Positions 52,215 to 61,152 are shown, counted from the stretch's first letter. The stretch is DNA of 64,000 nucleotides from Arthrobacter psychrochitiniphilus (GCF_003185915.1 NZ_QHLZ01000012.1:1-64000); one strand, 5' to 3'. The notes: generated from the sequence alone by a model not told the origin. Made by a program: numbers and translations.

Positions 52215-52862
52215 TCAGCTCTGGTTCAGGGCTTTGACCGCGGCCTCGCCAGGTGTTGTGCTCCCATTTAGAACAGTAAGGGTGGCTTGGCCACCTTGTG
52301 TCAGCGGCGGTCCTGCCAGTTCAGCAGTTCCGTCAGCATTGACCTTGACCTTTGCCACTAGCGCCTCCTGGCCCTGGCGGTGACGACGCACAGCTATTAA
52401 GCCGCCACCCTTGCCTTTGGCATCGGCGGCAGCACTGGTGATGGTTTGCGCCACGAATGCCAAGGGGTTAAGCCCGGTCCGCAACGGCACACACAAGTAC
52501 TGACTCAAGGGGCGTGAAAACAGTGCCGCCAAACCGTGCGGAGAATCCACTACATAAATTGGCAGGTCTGAGCTGGCCCCGTATTGAGTGATCTCAAACC
52601 ACTGCTCGGCTGTGGAAAGAATAACGGAGAGGACCAGGGCGCCGCCCACTAAGTTGATGCCGTTCTGCTCTGACGCTGCCATCTCACGCACGTCCAGCGT
52701 AGTCAGGCCGGCACGTACCAGATCACTGTCCTGAGGCAGATCAGCCAAATCTAGGACCCTGCGGCTCAGGCTAGCGCCCTCCCCCGGGTTGAAGGAGAGC
52801 AAGGCCAGAACTTCGTGGCTAGTGATCCGCAGAGCACTTTCCGGGATAGCTTCAGTAGTCAA
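52215..52862 (-). CDS. Conserved hypothetical protein
   Basis: 215 aa of alternating strand and helix text with no signal peptide. Notable stretches are LRITSHEVLALLSFNPGEG, NLVGGALVLSVILSTAEQWFEITQYG, and a C-terminal beta-rich KVKVNADGTAELAGPPLTQGGQATLTVL. No motif I can name. It lies 50 bases after the orphan peptide-binding lipoprotein gene, in the same direction, and may be co-transcribed with it. Confidence 0.7.
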   Translation of the reverse strand: MTTEAIPESALRITSHEVLALLSFNPGEGASLSRRVLDLADLPQDSDLVRAGLTTLDVREMAASEQNGINLVGGALVLSVILSTAEQWFEITQYGASSDLPIYVVDSPHGLAALFSRPLSQYLCVPLRTGLNPLAFVAQTITSAAADAKGKGGGLIAVRRHRQGQEALVAKVKVNADGTAELAGPPLTQGGQATLTVLNGSTTPGEAAVKALNQS

Positions 52863-52912
52863 AACTTTTAGGGTCCTTTAATAGTGCACAATATGCGGTG
52901 CCGATCTGGCGG

Positions 52913-54718
52913 CTATTTGACGTAGACCCAGTGGGCAATGCTCTCCCACGGACCAATGGCCAGAGGAGAGTGGGTCACACCGGAGACGTGTTTCCCAGTC
53001 GCGCTGAGGGTACTGCGCTGAAATAGCGGAAGCCCGTATCCGGCGTCCATGACCAATTTATCAATTTGCATCTTGAGCGCGTTCTGCTTGGCCCCATCAG
53101 GATTGACGGCCAATTGCTCGGTCAGCTGATCCACCACGGTGTTGGAAAAGTTGTTGAAGTTTGAAGGGGCAGCTGTACGGAAAATTTGGGGCACCTGGTC
53201 GGAACCCGTGGGGTTGCTGGTCCAGCCATACAGCGCCACATCAAAGGCACCCGCCCGCAGGGCTGCCATCCATTCTTTCGAGCTCTTTCCGGCATCCATC
53301 ACAGTAAAACCGGCCTTGGCGGCAGAGGCTGCCACTAATTGATACTCGGCAAGGCGTTCCGGGTCATCGCGGTTGTAGAGGACGCGAACCGTGGGCTTGG
53401 CGCCGTCGAGAAGTTCTTTGGCGGCTATGAATCCGTCAGGATCCACACCGTCCGGGGCAAAAAGCTTGCTGCCATTGCTCCCGGAGGATTCCTTGTACGG
53501 CACCTCCACGGGACGGAACACGAAGGAATTGAGCACCTCGGCCTGGGGGTCCAGGGGTGCAGCTACTTGGTCAATAATGTCTTGGCGCGGCACTGTGTGC
53601 AGGAATGCCTGGCGGATTTCCAGCGGAGCAAAGACACCCTCAAAGTTCAGCACCATCTGATCGAATCCGAGTCCTTGTCCCTGCTGGATCTTGACACCGG
53701 AAGATGTGAGTGCCTCAAGTGCGCTACTTCGCTCGGCGGTCATGGGCGGGGATATGACATCTGCTGTCCCTGCAGCAAGGGCAGCCACCTGTTTGTCAGG
53801 ATCGGACTCGTATTGCACGGTGAGGGTGTCCAGGTTCGGAGCGTCACCCCAGGTGTAATCGGCGTTCCTGGTCAGGATAAGTTCCTTATCCTTGGTGATG
53901 CCCTTGACCAGAAACGGGCCGTTGGAGAGGGCCAGAGACGGGTTGGGCATGCTGCGGGTATCAAAACCCGTATTCCAAAAGTCAGCCACCTTGCGTAGCG
54001 TGGGGTTCGGTGGAATCTGCTTGGTGGGGTCCCCCTGCTGCACGCTCTCCAGCACGCTGGACAGGGCAGGAGCATCAGCCAGTCCGGCCCGGACGGCCAC
54101 AATGTGCGCTGGAATGGACACCGTGGAACCCAATGCCGTCTCCCAATCGGAAAACGCTGTGGTGTAGGTCAGAGTCAGCGATTTCCTGTCATCACTAATG
54201 ACAGGGCGCTCGGTTTGCGCCAGTCCTGAATGATCGCCGGCTGAATGGAAGTATGCGGTCCCTGAGGTGACGGAGAAGTTCCCGTCCAGGACGGCGTCGT
54301 TGTACCAGCCTGAGAGCGCAGCCCACTGGAGCATCAAATCATCGGCGGTGACAGGTTCCCCGTCTGACCACTGCACACCGTCATTGATGGTGTATTTGAT
54401 GGTCAGGGGCTTGTCCTTGACCTTTTCATACTTGCCGAATTTCTCATTTTTGACGATCAACAGATCACTATCCACGGTGTTGAAGCCCGAATGCGTAGCT
54501 GCCTCAATCCGCGTGTTCGTTGCAGACCCGCCAGTGACACTCGATGAGTTAAAAGAGGAGAAAGGAGTGCTCTCAAGAACCGTGACATTGCCACCCACTG
54601 TGACCGTAGGCGAGGCGCTGGATTCGTTGGGCACAGGCTCTGTACCAGTGCAGGCACTCAGGGTAAGAGCTAGGGCTGCGGCAGCAGTCAATACTTTAAA
54701 AATGCGTCCGAGCCGCAT
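52913..54718 (-). CDS. Orphan ABC substrate-binding lipoprotein (SBP_bac_5)
   Basis: 601 aa from the ATG at 54718, with GGAGGTGG ahead. Lipobox LSAC, then a Ser-rich linker. Family 5 features: TPFSSFNSSSVTGGSATNTRIE, IKYTINDGVQWSDGEPVTADDLMLQWAAL, LSNGPFLVKGI. No permease or ATPase gene is adjacent, so it would have to use the transporter at 44-48 kb or one elsewhere. The extra 43 residues upstream of the ATG (frame open to 54847) are not credible. Possible solutes are peptides or other large compounds. Confidence 0.9.
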   Translation of the reverse strand: MRLGRIFKVLTAAAALALTLSACTGTEPVPNESSASPTVTVGGNVTVLESTPFSSFNSSSVTGGSATNTRIEAATHSGFNTVDSDLLIVKNEKFGKYEKVKDKPLTIKYTINDGVQWSDGEPVTADDLMLQWAALSGWYNDAVLDGNFSVTSGTAYFHSAGDHSGLAQTERPVISDDRKSLTLTYTTAFSDWETALGSTVSIPAHIVAVRAGLADAPALSSVLESVQQGDPTKQIPPNPTLRKVADFWNTGFDTRSMPNPSLALSNGPFLVKGITKDKELILTRNADYTWGDAPNLDTLTVQYESDPDKQVAALAAGTADVISPPMTAERSSALEALTSSGVKIQQGQGLGFDQMVLNFEGVFAPLEIRQAFLHTVPRQDIIDQVAAPLDPQAEVLNSFVFRPVEVPYKESSGSNGSKLFAPDGVDPDGFIAAKELLDGAKPTVRVLYNRDDPERLAEYQLVAASAAKAGFTVMDAGKSSKEWMAALRAGAFDVALYGWTSNPTGSDQVPQIFRTAAPSNFNNFSNTVVDQLTEQLAVNPDGAKQNALKMQIDKLVMDAGYGLPLFQRSTLSATGKHVSGVTHSPLAIGPWESIAHWVYVK

Positions 54719-54815
54719 TCCACCTCCAGGTTTTCGCTTCAATATGGTCTCCGGGAGCACATCAGCCTCTAGCCGGTCCCGGGAATAATCCTGATTGCTA
54801 GAGTACCGCAGCGTT

Positions 54816-55284
54816 ATGAACGTCAGTCGTACCCTGGCCCGAGACACCGCAGCTCAGCTAACAAAGGTAATCACGGTTTCTCGCAGCGGCCTGACCCCGG
54901 AGGGAACCCTAGCCATCCAGGGCGACACCAGTAATACCGTGTTCGTAACGGAGGCCAGTTCCGGCTCCGACGCCGTTGTGGTCACCGTGGGCGGCACGAA
55001 AGGTGAGGCGCAACCTCACACAGCGGTCACCCAAGCAGTCATTGCGGCCAAGCACGCTGCGGGACTGTACCGCTTAGTTGTGCACTCTCATCGGCGCTGA
55101 ACTGGGCCTTGGCCCGGCCCACGGGTCTGAGTAAGAAGCTGCACCAGGGGCAGGGAGGGCGCTGGAGGTCTCCAGCGCTGAGCGTTTGGCCGGAACCGTT
55201 ACCCGAGCAGATCTAGCCGGATGCCTGCTAGGGATCCTCGGGGATGACTCCACCATTGGTAAAACTCTGGGCATCAGCGCCTGA
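54816..55284 (+). pseudogene. NAD(P)H-binding (NmrA/SDR-like) protein, degraded
   Basis: Two pieces of an atypical short-chain dehydrogenase are recognisable. 54816-55100 encodes the middle of the Rossmann part (GSDAVVVTVGGTKGEAQPHT, AAGLYRLVVHS), but the N-terminal GxxGxxG loop is missing. 55135-55284 in another frame encodes the usual end, LAGTVTRADLAGCLLGILGD followed by DDSTIGKTLGIS. A stretch of roughly 60 residues between them is gone. A TAA precedes the second piece. It is a dead gene, divergent from the orphan binding protein gene. Confidence 0.72.
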
Positions 55285-55452
55285 TCAGCAACGCCATTGC
55301 TGCAGGACCTCCATTTTTGATGGCCAGTGCATCGCCCCGATCGCCCGTGCGAAGAGACTGCAGTTGCTCAGGACGTACCAGGAGGAGCCATCAGGGTAGG
55401 TTTCTTTACAAAATACTTTGATACGGCCTCGGCGCAGTAGCGGGTCCTTTTG
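55285..55452. other. Intergenic region with a coding-like fragment
   Basis: On the minus strand, in frame after the stop of the membrane protein gene at 55453, the text YPDGSSWYVLSNCSLFARAI-GAMHWPSKMEVLQQW reads open to a TGA at about 55308. No start codon fits, so it may be the tail of a broken gene. Nothing else seen. Confidence 0.35.
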
Positions 55453-56034
55453 CTACGTTGCGTCTTTTCTGAGAAGGGGAATAAAGGCCACCACAAATCC
55501 GGCGGCGAGGGATCCCAAACCACCCATAGCTATGTCACCGATGGTGTCATCGTAAGCAATAAAGATTTGATCGCTAATGAATGCTCGGCCAAACCACTCC
55601 ACCATTTCCCAGAGAGCACTCAGCGCTAGCCCCATCATGGCGGTCAACACTATTCCAGAACCCTTAGTGAAGGTGGTCCCGCGCGGATCAGGAACAACTT
55701 TCCCACGAGCCAGCAAAAGGTACAGGCCAGCGGCGATCACCCCATTGCCAGCTAGATGAACCACCAGATCCCACCAGCCGATGCTGGTGTATAGATCAAA
55801 AATATTGCTCCATGCGGCGATCAGTAGCGTGGCCACAAAAACCATGTCCATCCCGGCACGCATGCCTAAGAAGCGCGGGGCCACGAAACCGGGCAAGGCG
55901 AAGGCAATAATTCCAGCGTCGCTCGGCTCGAAAAATATCGCGGTCACCACCACACTCAACACAGCAACGAACCGCAGAGCCTCGGCCACGAAATCCATAG
56001 CACCATGGGGACGGCGCAGAAAATTCTCAATCAT
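55453..56034 (-). CDS. DUF2238/YjdF-like membrane protein
   Basis: 193 aa with about five or six membrane helices: FVAVLSVVVTAIFFEPSDAG, GIIAFALPGFVAP, MVFVATLLIAAWSNIFDLY, HLAGNGVIAAGLYLLLARG, IVLTAMMGLALSALWEMVEW. The last loop has FIAYDDTIGDIAMGGLGSLAAG, an acidic DD..GD motif like that of DUF2238/YjdF membrane proteins. Its ATG overlaps the phosphatase gene stop (ATGA). Function unknown. Confidence 0.75.
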   Translation of the reverse strand: MIENFLRRPHGAMDFVAEALRFVAVLSVVVTAIFFEPSDAGIIAFALPGFVAPRFLGMRAGMDMVFVATLLIAAWSNIFDLYTSIGWWDLVVHLAGNGVIAAGLYLLLARGKVVPDPRGTTFTKGSGIVLTAMMGLALSALWEMVEWFGRAFISDQIFIAYDDTIGDIAMGGLGSLAAGFVVAFIPLLRKDAT

Positions 56035-56915
56035 GGTTGGTCGCCACTCTGATCAAATTCCACCACGGCATGAACGGGCAGGTGATCCGATCCCCATCCG
56101 CCGTGGTGCCGGTTGGCGTTGATGCCCGCTCGTTCCACGCGAACTCCGGTGGAAACCAAAATCCAGTCAAGACGTGGACCGTTGCGACGCGGTTCCCGGT
56201 AGGAGCTGAAAGTTCCCCACTTCTCACTAACCCTCGTCTGCGCGGCGTCCCATGTGTCAACCAGTATGCCGTCCGAGAGTAGCTCAAGTAGCGGCGGCGA
56301 TCCCGTAGCGGCATTGAAGTCCCCGGTCACTACCGTGGGAAAGCTGCTGGCTGCAGCCAACTGCTTGATGGCACGGGCGGAGCTCAGACGTGAGCGTCCC
56401 GAAAGATGATCTAGGTGTGTGTTGATGGCCTGAAAATGGTTTCCAGTGGCGCGGTCCAGAAAGATCCCAGTGACCACAATGCGGGGAATAAGGTTTCCCC
56501 ATGACCTGGAACCGGCGTGTGTGGGCTGATCAGAGAGTGCCCGTTGTTCCCATTCCAGAAGTTTAAGCCGTTTGGAGTCAAAAATCAGCGGGCACCTTTC
56601 CCCTGCGCCATGGGGTCCCCGGCCGTGTCCCACCGCCTTGTATGTAGCTCCCAGAGACTCTTGAACAAACGCGACCTGGTGAGGCAGCGCTTCCTGTATG
56701 CCAATAAGTAGGGGGGCTTCTTGGTTAAGAAGCGCGCGGATTCGCGGTGCCCTCTGCTGCCAACGGTCGGCTGAGCGTGTGAGTATGCCGGGGACGTGGC
56801 GGCGAACATTCCAGCCCATGATGTGAAGTGCCTGCACAGGCACCTCACCAATCAAGGCCATTGCTTCCGAGGGCGCCGTCCCACGATAATCTCCGCCAAC
56901 GCTTCTCCCACTCAT
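56031..56915 (-). CDS. Endonuclease/exonuclease/phosphatase family protein
   Basis: 294 aa. EEP fold motifs: LHIMGWNVRR (~30-39), IGIQEALPHQ (metal Glu), AINTHLDHLSGRSRLSSAR, VVTGDFNAATGS, and GWGSDHLPVHAVV. No signal peptide. Could hydrolyse nucleic acid or a phospho-lipid head group; the glycosyltransferase and membrane protein partners leave both open. Overlaps both neighbours by 4 bases. Confidence 0.88.
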   Translation of the reverse strand: MSGRSVGGDYRGTAPSEAMALIGEVPVQALHIMGWNVRRHVPGILTRSADRWQQRAPRIRALLNQEAPLLIGIQEALPHQVAFVQESLGATYKAVGHGRGPHGAGERCPLIFDSKRLKLLEWEQRALSDQPTHAGSRSWGNLIPRIVVTGIFLDRATGNHFQAINTHLDHLSGRSRLSSARAIKQLAAASSFPTVVTGDFNAATGSPPLLELLSDGILVDTWDAAQTRVSEKWGTFSSYREPRRNGPRLDWILVSTGVRVERAGINANRHHGGWGSDHLPVHAVVEFDQSGDQP

Positions 56916-57745
56916 TGGAACGCACCAGCGTTACTCCCGGCTCTGCGACTCCTCGCTGAAGCCAGCCTGCGCCATCGTCGTGGGGGAAAATCATGCGGCC
57001 AATGAATCAGGACCGTGCGGAACCCCCGGTGCGTCCGCCTTAAGAACTCACGCGCGCTTTTGAAGGGGCGCATTGACATACCCATGGCAGCGGAGCGCAA
57101 ATATCTCACTCTATGGTGCTCACCCAAATGGAAGGAAAGGTCGAAATCATCGTGGAGCTCACAATCGCGCCGATGTGCCGAACTACTCACAGATTCCCAA
57201 GCTTCCCGTCGCATGGCCAGATTTGAGCCAAAGAGCGGCCGGTGTCCCAAAGCTGGCATAGCAGCTAACCAGTAGACCGTGAGGTAAAGGACGGCCAGCG
57301 GGGTGCGCAAAAATGCTGGGCCATCGATAAAGCGTGCCGTTCCGGTCAACGCGGAAGTCTGAGGGCTGTCAGCGAACGCCGTCACAACATCTTCAATCCA
57401 AGACGTCGGTGGCACACAATCAGCGTCTAAGCGGAGAATGAGATCACCGCTGGCAAAATCGTAACCACGGGAGCTCGCTGCCGGGATACCCGGCTCAGAG
57501 CAGCTAATGAGTGTTGCGCCAGCCAGACGGGCAGTCAGCGCTGAGTCATCAATTGAACCGTTGTCCACCACAATGATCTCGTTGGCTTTTATGGACTGCG
57601 AGTGCAGAGCAGCAAGACACCGCGCCAACAGAAGGCTGTCATCCTTGACAGGTATCACCACAGAAACGCGGGGCCGTGGTTCTTGACGTGGTGGGCCAAA
57701 AACCACATCTTGGGCCTTGGCTTCTGGCTGTGACTCTATGTTCAT
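56912..57745 (-). CDS. Family 2 glycosyltransferase
   Basis: 277 aa. GT-A domain: VSVVIPVKDDSLLLARCLAAL, EIIVVDNGSIDDS, GDLILRLDADCVPP (DxD at the metal site), and FGSNLAMRREAWE with the acceptor part. A hydrophobic segment (LAVLYLTVYWLAAMPALG, ~151-168) may insert in the membrane. First gene of a three-gene operon with the EEP protein and a DUF2238-like membrane protein. It may glycosylate a lipid or surface polymer. Confidence 0.9.
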   Translation of the reverse strand: MNIESQPEAKAQDVVFGPPRQEPRPRVSVVIPVKDDSLLLARCLAALHSQSIKANEIIVVDNGSIDDSALTARLAGATLISCSEPGIPAASSRGYDFASGDLILRLDADCVPPTSWIEDVVTAFADSPQTSALTGTARFIDGPAFLRTPLAVLYLTVYWLAAMPALGHRPLFGSNLAMRREAWESVSSSAHRRDCELHDDFDLSFHLGEHHRVRYLRSAAMGMSMRPFKSAREFLRRTHRGFRTVLIHWPHDFPPRRWRRLASARSRRAGSNAGAFQ

Positions 57746-57787
57746 CTACTCAAGGCTACTGTCTTTGGAGTGTGGGCGCTGCCAGCG

Positions 57788-58078
57788 TCAGAGGCGTGGC
57801 GTCCTGTTCCAGCGCTGGTGGATAAGCCCGCTGCGGGTACCGATGGATTCAACCGTGAACTTATTTTCTAGGTAGGCTACGTAATCCCTGAGGCAGGCAC
57901 CGAAGCCGAGCCTTACATCATGTACGCCAGAAGCATCGTGGGCCAGCGTCACCTCATATCCGGAAGCAAATCCGTCCGAAGAAACAAACAAGCCATGTAC
58001 CAGTGCTTGGGTCATAGCGGCACGCTGAACCAGGCCAATAAGTTGCTGACATGAGGCTTTTGGTCTGGGTTGCTCCAC
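57788..58078 (-). CDS. Possible small hypothetical protein
   Basis: An open frame of 96 aa (75 aa from an inner ATG at 58015), composed of mixed residues such as GLFVSSDGFASGYEVTLAHD and LGFGACLRDYVAYLENKFTV, between the glycosyltransferase and the divergent phosphatase gene. No ribosome site and no known match; kept only because the region is otherwise empty. Confidence 0.3.
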   Translation of the reverse strand: MEQPRPKASCQQLIGLVQRAAMTQALVHGLFVSSDGFASGYEVTLAHDASGVHDVRLGFGACLRDYVAYLENKFTVESIGTRSGLIHQRWNRTPRL

Positions 58079-58100
58079 GCAGGGTGGCTAGGCTGGTTCC

Positions 58101-58793
58101 ATGGCGACAGTTATTCTTGTGCGGCACGGCCGCACCACAGCAAATGCCACTGGACTGCTCGCAGGCCGGGCAGCGGGCGTTGATCTGGACCAGATTGGGC
58201 GCGACCAAGCGGCCCAGACTGCAGAGCGGCTCGCGGCGGTGCCCCTTGTCGGGGTGGTTTCGAGCCCTCTTGAGCGTTGTCAGCAGACCGCACAGTTCAT
58301 CCTTGATCGCCAACCTGGCACACCCGGTTTGCTGGTAGATCCGGCTCTCATCGAGTGCGATTACGGCCAATGGCAGGGCCGCACACTCAGTGATCTAGCA
58401 ACCGAGTCTCTGTGGCCCATGGTGCAGTCGCAACCGTCCGCCGTCGTATTTCCTGGTGGTGAGTCAATGGCCGCGATGCAGGCTAGGTCTGTTGCAGCAA
58501 TTCGACGCCACGATGCAGCCTTCGAAGCCGAACACGGGCAAGAAGCCGTGTGGGTTGCGGTCAGCCATGGTGACATTATCAAGTCCATCCTTGCCGATGC
58601 CTTCGGCATGCATCTTGACCTATTCCAGCGCATTAACATTGGTCCGGCCTCGCTATCGATCGTGCACTACGGGACTAGCAGACCGAGCGTCTACGCAACC
58701 AACACCACCGCAGGCGATCTCTCGTGGCTTTCCAAAGACACCCTCGCGGGTGATGCGCCGGTGGGCGGCGGCGCGGGGCACAAAGCGCCATGA
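58101..58793 (+). CDS. Histidine phosphatase family (MSMEG_4193-like) protein
   Basis: 230 aa. Phosphohistidine LVRHGRTTANATGLL at the N-terminus, RCQQTAQFI, and the second histidine in VAVSHGDIIKSILAD. Belongs to the actinobacterial phosphomutase-like family usually found with DUF3090 and SCO1664-type proteins, as here. Substrate unknown. The C-terminal ~25 residues are Gly/Ala-rich. Confidence 0.9.
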   Translation: MATVILVRHGRTTANATGLLAGRAAGVDLDQIGRDQAAQTAERLAAVPLVGVVSSPLERCQQTAQFILDRQPGTPGLLVDPALIECDYGQWQGRTLSDLATESLWPMVQSQPSAVVFPGGESMAAMQARSVAAIRRHDAAFEAEHGQEAVWVAVSHGDIIKSILADAFGMHLDLFQRINIGPASLSIVHYGTSRPSVYATNTTAGDLSWLSKDTLAGDAPVGGGAGHKAP

Positions 58794-58817
58794 ACCAAAA
58801 GTGCCTAGAATACAGAT

Positions 58818-59372
58818 ATGCCTACACATATCCACGAATTTGACTGGCCAGACCGGGCCGTAGTTGGCACCATTGGCGTTCCGGGAGCGCGAACCTTCTA
58901 TCTGCAGGTGCGCGCCGGGAAGCAAATTGTGAGTATTTCCCTCGAGAAGCAGCAGGCCGCTCAGCTAGGGCAGAAGATCGACGAAATTCTCGACCAGCTC
59001 ATCACCATGGAGGGCAACCCCTTCAGCGTTCCCACGAGTACTCCGATTGAACTTGTTGACAATGACCAGCTCGAGGACGTCCCGGAGCAATTCCGTACCG
59101 GGGCCATGAGCTTGGGGTGGGACCCCACCACGGCCCAGGTTGTTATTGAGGCCCACCCCATCACCGCTGACGATGGTGATGAGAGCGAGGAATGGCTTGA
59201 AGAAGCCGGCGATAACGACTCAGAAATGCTATTGGTACGAATGCCGGTTGGCACCGCCCGCGCCTTCGCCCTGCGGACACGCGAAATTGTGGGCGCTGGG
59301 CGCCCAGCATGCCCACTCTGCGGTTACCCTATAGACGCTGACGGGCACGTCTGCACCCTTCCCGAGGTCTGA
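58818..59372 (+). CDS. DUF3090 protein with C-terminal zinc motif
   Basis: 184 aa. Starts MPTHIHEFDWPDRAVVGTIG, a constant feature of the family, with RTFYLQVRAGKQIVSISLEK next. The last ~25 residues hold CPLCGYPIDADGHVC, a likely zinc site of three cysteines and one histidine. It lies 25 bases after the phosphatase gene and its stop overlaps the next start (TGATG). Function unknown. Confidence 0.92.
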   Translation: MPTHIHEFDWPDRAVVGTIGVPGARTFYLQVRAGKQIVSISLEKQQAAQLGQKIDEILDQLITMEGNPFSVPTSTPIELVDNDQLEDVPEQFRTGAMSLGWDPTTAQVVIEAHPITADDGDESEEWLEEAGDNDSEMLLVRMPVGTARAFALRTREIVGAGRPACPLCGYPIDADGHVCTLPEV

Positions 59373-60139
59373 TGGCAGCACCGAACCTGGCCACCTCTGA
59401 ACTAATCCTCACTGGCCGCATCACGACGGCGTCAAACGCCACATTCCTGGGCAGCATTGGTGATGTGGTGGTTGTTTATAAGCCGATAGCAGGCGAAAAT
59501 CCGCTATGGGATTTTCCCGAAGGTGCCCTGGCACACCGGGAGGTGGCCGCGTACCTGGTCTCGCAGGTCTTCGGCGGGGACATTGTGCCGCACACGTGGC
59601 TGCGCGATGGACCGCTGGGCGAAGGCATGGTCCAACTCTGGCAGGAGCAAGATCCCAAGCAAGACGCCGTGAACCTGCTCCCAGTGGACCGTGTGCCGGC
59701 AACTGGTTGGAAGCAAGTCCTCGAGGGACGGGATGAAAGCGGATCCATGGTGGCGTTAGTTCATGAAGACTCCCCCAAGCTGCGACGAATGGCGGTTCTG
59801 GACATCATCATCAACAACGCAGACCGCAAAGGCAACCACATCCTGGCAATGCCGGACGGCCGCCGGCACGGTGTGGACCACGGCCTCACTTTTCACCGTG
59901 ACCACAAGCTGCGTACGGTTCTGTGGGGCTGGCTGGGAGAGGATCTAAGTGCGCAGGAGCTCGACGGCGTAGATCGTGTCAGCGAAGGACTCCACGGTGA
60001 GCTGGGCCGAAACTTGACGGACTTGCTCACTGCTGAGGAGATCACATCCCTCGCTGCGCGGTGTGCCCGGTTACGTTTGACAGGGCGGTTTCCGGCTCCC
60101 AGCGGTGAGATGTCAGCGGTGCCTTGGCCCCTTTTCTGA
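59372..60139 (+). CDS. SCO1664 family kinase-like protein
   Basis: 255 aa. Kinase-fold landmarks: the nucleotide lysine region VVVYKPIAGENPLWDFP, EVAAYLVSQVFG, then IINNADRKGNHIL (catalytic loop with Asn-Asp) and GVDHGLTFH (metal Asp). This pattern resembles HipA/PI-kinase-type proteins. The trio histidine phosphatase, DUF3090 and this kinase is well conserved in actinobacteria but its substrate is not known. Its last 27 bases overlap the convergent hypothetical gene. Confidence 0.9.
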   Translation: MAAPNLATSELILTGRITTASNATFLGSIGDVVVVYKPIAGENPLWDFPEGALAHREVAAYLVSQVFGGDIVPHTWLRDGPLGEGMVQLWQEQDPKQDAVNLLPVDRVPATGWKQVLEGRDESGSMVALVHEDSPKLRRMAVLDIIINNADRKGNHILAMPDGRRHGVDHGLTFHRDHKLRTVLWGWLGEDLSAQELDGVDRVSEGLHGELGRNLTDLLTAEEITSLAARCARLRLTGRFPAPSGEMSAVPWPLF

Positions 60140-60577
60140 GGAAATTGCCTTCTTAGGGTCATCGCTGTAGCCGGGCGTGATGATCATTGCCTCGTGTGTC
60201 ACTGTGGCCCCCAGGACCTTGCCACTGTGATCCAGAAACACAACATCAACATCGCCCAACCCTGTCCACTGCTCTTTGCTTGTAGCGTCAGGAAAGAAGC
60301 ACCCCAGATCATCGAGGGCAAAAATGATGTCCCGGCTGTAGGCATACCGGCGTTTTACCGCGGCCCGGCGCGGCCGAGCATAACCGTTGCCTGGGCCAAC
60401 ACCAACCGTTCTGCTCGATTCAAGGTTCGCTAGCGCCCCGATCAGCGGATGATCTTCGTCCCCATTGTTGAAGACAAATTCAATATGCGCGGTCTCCCGG
60501 CGCAACGACTGCATCCAGGCAGACTGGGCAGCGCGCGACATCGTTTCTCCGACCACAGGGGGCGCCACGTTTTCCAT
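60113..60577 (-). CDS. Hypothetical protein
   Basis: 154 aa from the ATG at 60577 (AAGGAG and AAGGAT ahead). Clear regions: HIEFVFNNGDEDHPLIGALA, KRRYAYSRDIIFALDDLGCF and GLGDVDVVFLDHSGKVLGATVTHEAMIITPG, alternating strands and helices. No named domain. It overlaps the 3' end of the SCO1664-type gene by 27 bases, tail to tail. Confidence 0.6.
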   Translation of the reverse strand: MENVAPPVVGETMSRAAQSAWMQSLRRETAHIEFVFNNGDEDHPLIGALANLESSRTVGVGPGNGYARPRRAAVKRRYAYSRDIIFALDDLGCFFPDATSKEQWTGLGDVDVVFLDHSGKVLGATVTHEAMIITPGYSDDPKKAISSEKGPRHR

Positions 60578-61126
60578 ATCCTTACACTCTCCTTGAGCGA
60601 GACACATGTACACCGCCCCATGTTACGGCGAAGCGCGAACTTCCGTGATCTACTTTCAGATGGTTGGGTTACCCACCCCCGCAGTGCAGAGCAGAGCAGT
60701 GCAGTGCACTAGCCCCACGGCACAGGATGCTGGATTACAGAGTCCTCTATAGGCAGCGGATCCACTGCGCACTCAACTACCTCAGCATGAAAAGCCCACC
60801 GAGCCTTCAAGTTCGCCAGGATCAGACCGATACCAGCAACCTTGCATTAGCCGTGACCCATAAATGTGTGCAGTTCCTAAACTATTTTCTTGCGCCTGAG
60901 TGCGTGGGCTTGGTTTTCTGCCGCTAAATTTCGTAGAAAGATTGCCGATGATGCTGCGGCAAGACAGAAGCCCCATACCTTTGCGGTGATGGGGCTTCTT
61001 GCATTTTGAAAGCTGCCTAGGAACATGGAAAGAGAGCCAGGGGTGAAACAAACACGGGTCTAAAATACGGAATCTTGGGCTCCCATCCGTGTCAAAATTG
61101 GGCTCCAAAGCGCGAGAACTCAACGA
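60578..61126. other. Intergenic region, about 550 bases, no gene seen
   Basis: Contains a 5-base tandem repeat at 60681-60710 (GCAGT/GCAGA units, six copies, the last GCACT) and a terminator-like stem at 60966-60999. The open frames here are unlike proteins. No tRNA was found. Confidence 0.6.
60966..60999 (+). terminator. Terminator-like hairpin
   Basis: AGAAGCCCCAT (60966-60976) pairs exactly with ATGGGGCTTCT (60989-60999), followed by TGCATTTTG. No plus-strand gene is recognised just upstream, so it may mark a lost or missed gene. Confidence 0.6.
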
Positions 61127-61152
61127 ACTAGACGTTGAAGCCGAACTCCACC
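61127..61152 (-). repeat. Copy of the ychF 3' end (direct repeat, left)
   Basis: 26 bases identical to 63858-63883 except one position; on the minus strand they encode VEFGFNV-stop against VEFRFNV-stop at the end of ychF. Same orientation as the right copy, so a direct repeat bounding about 2.7 kb. Confidence 0.75.
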
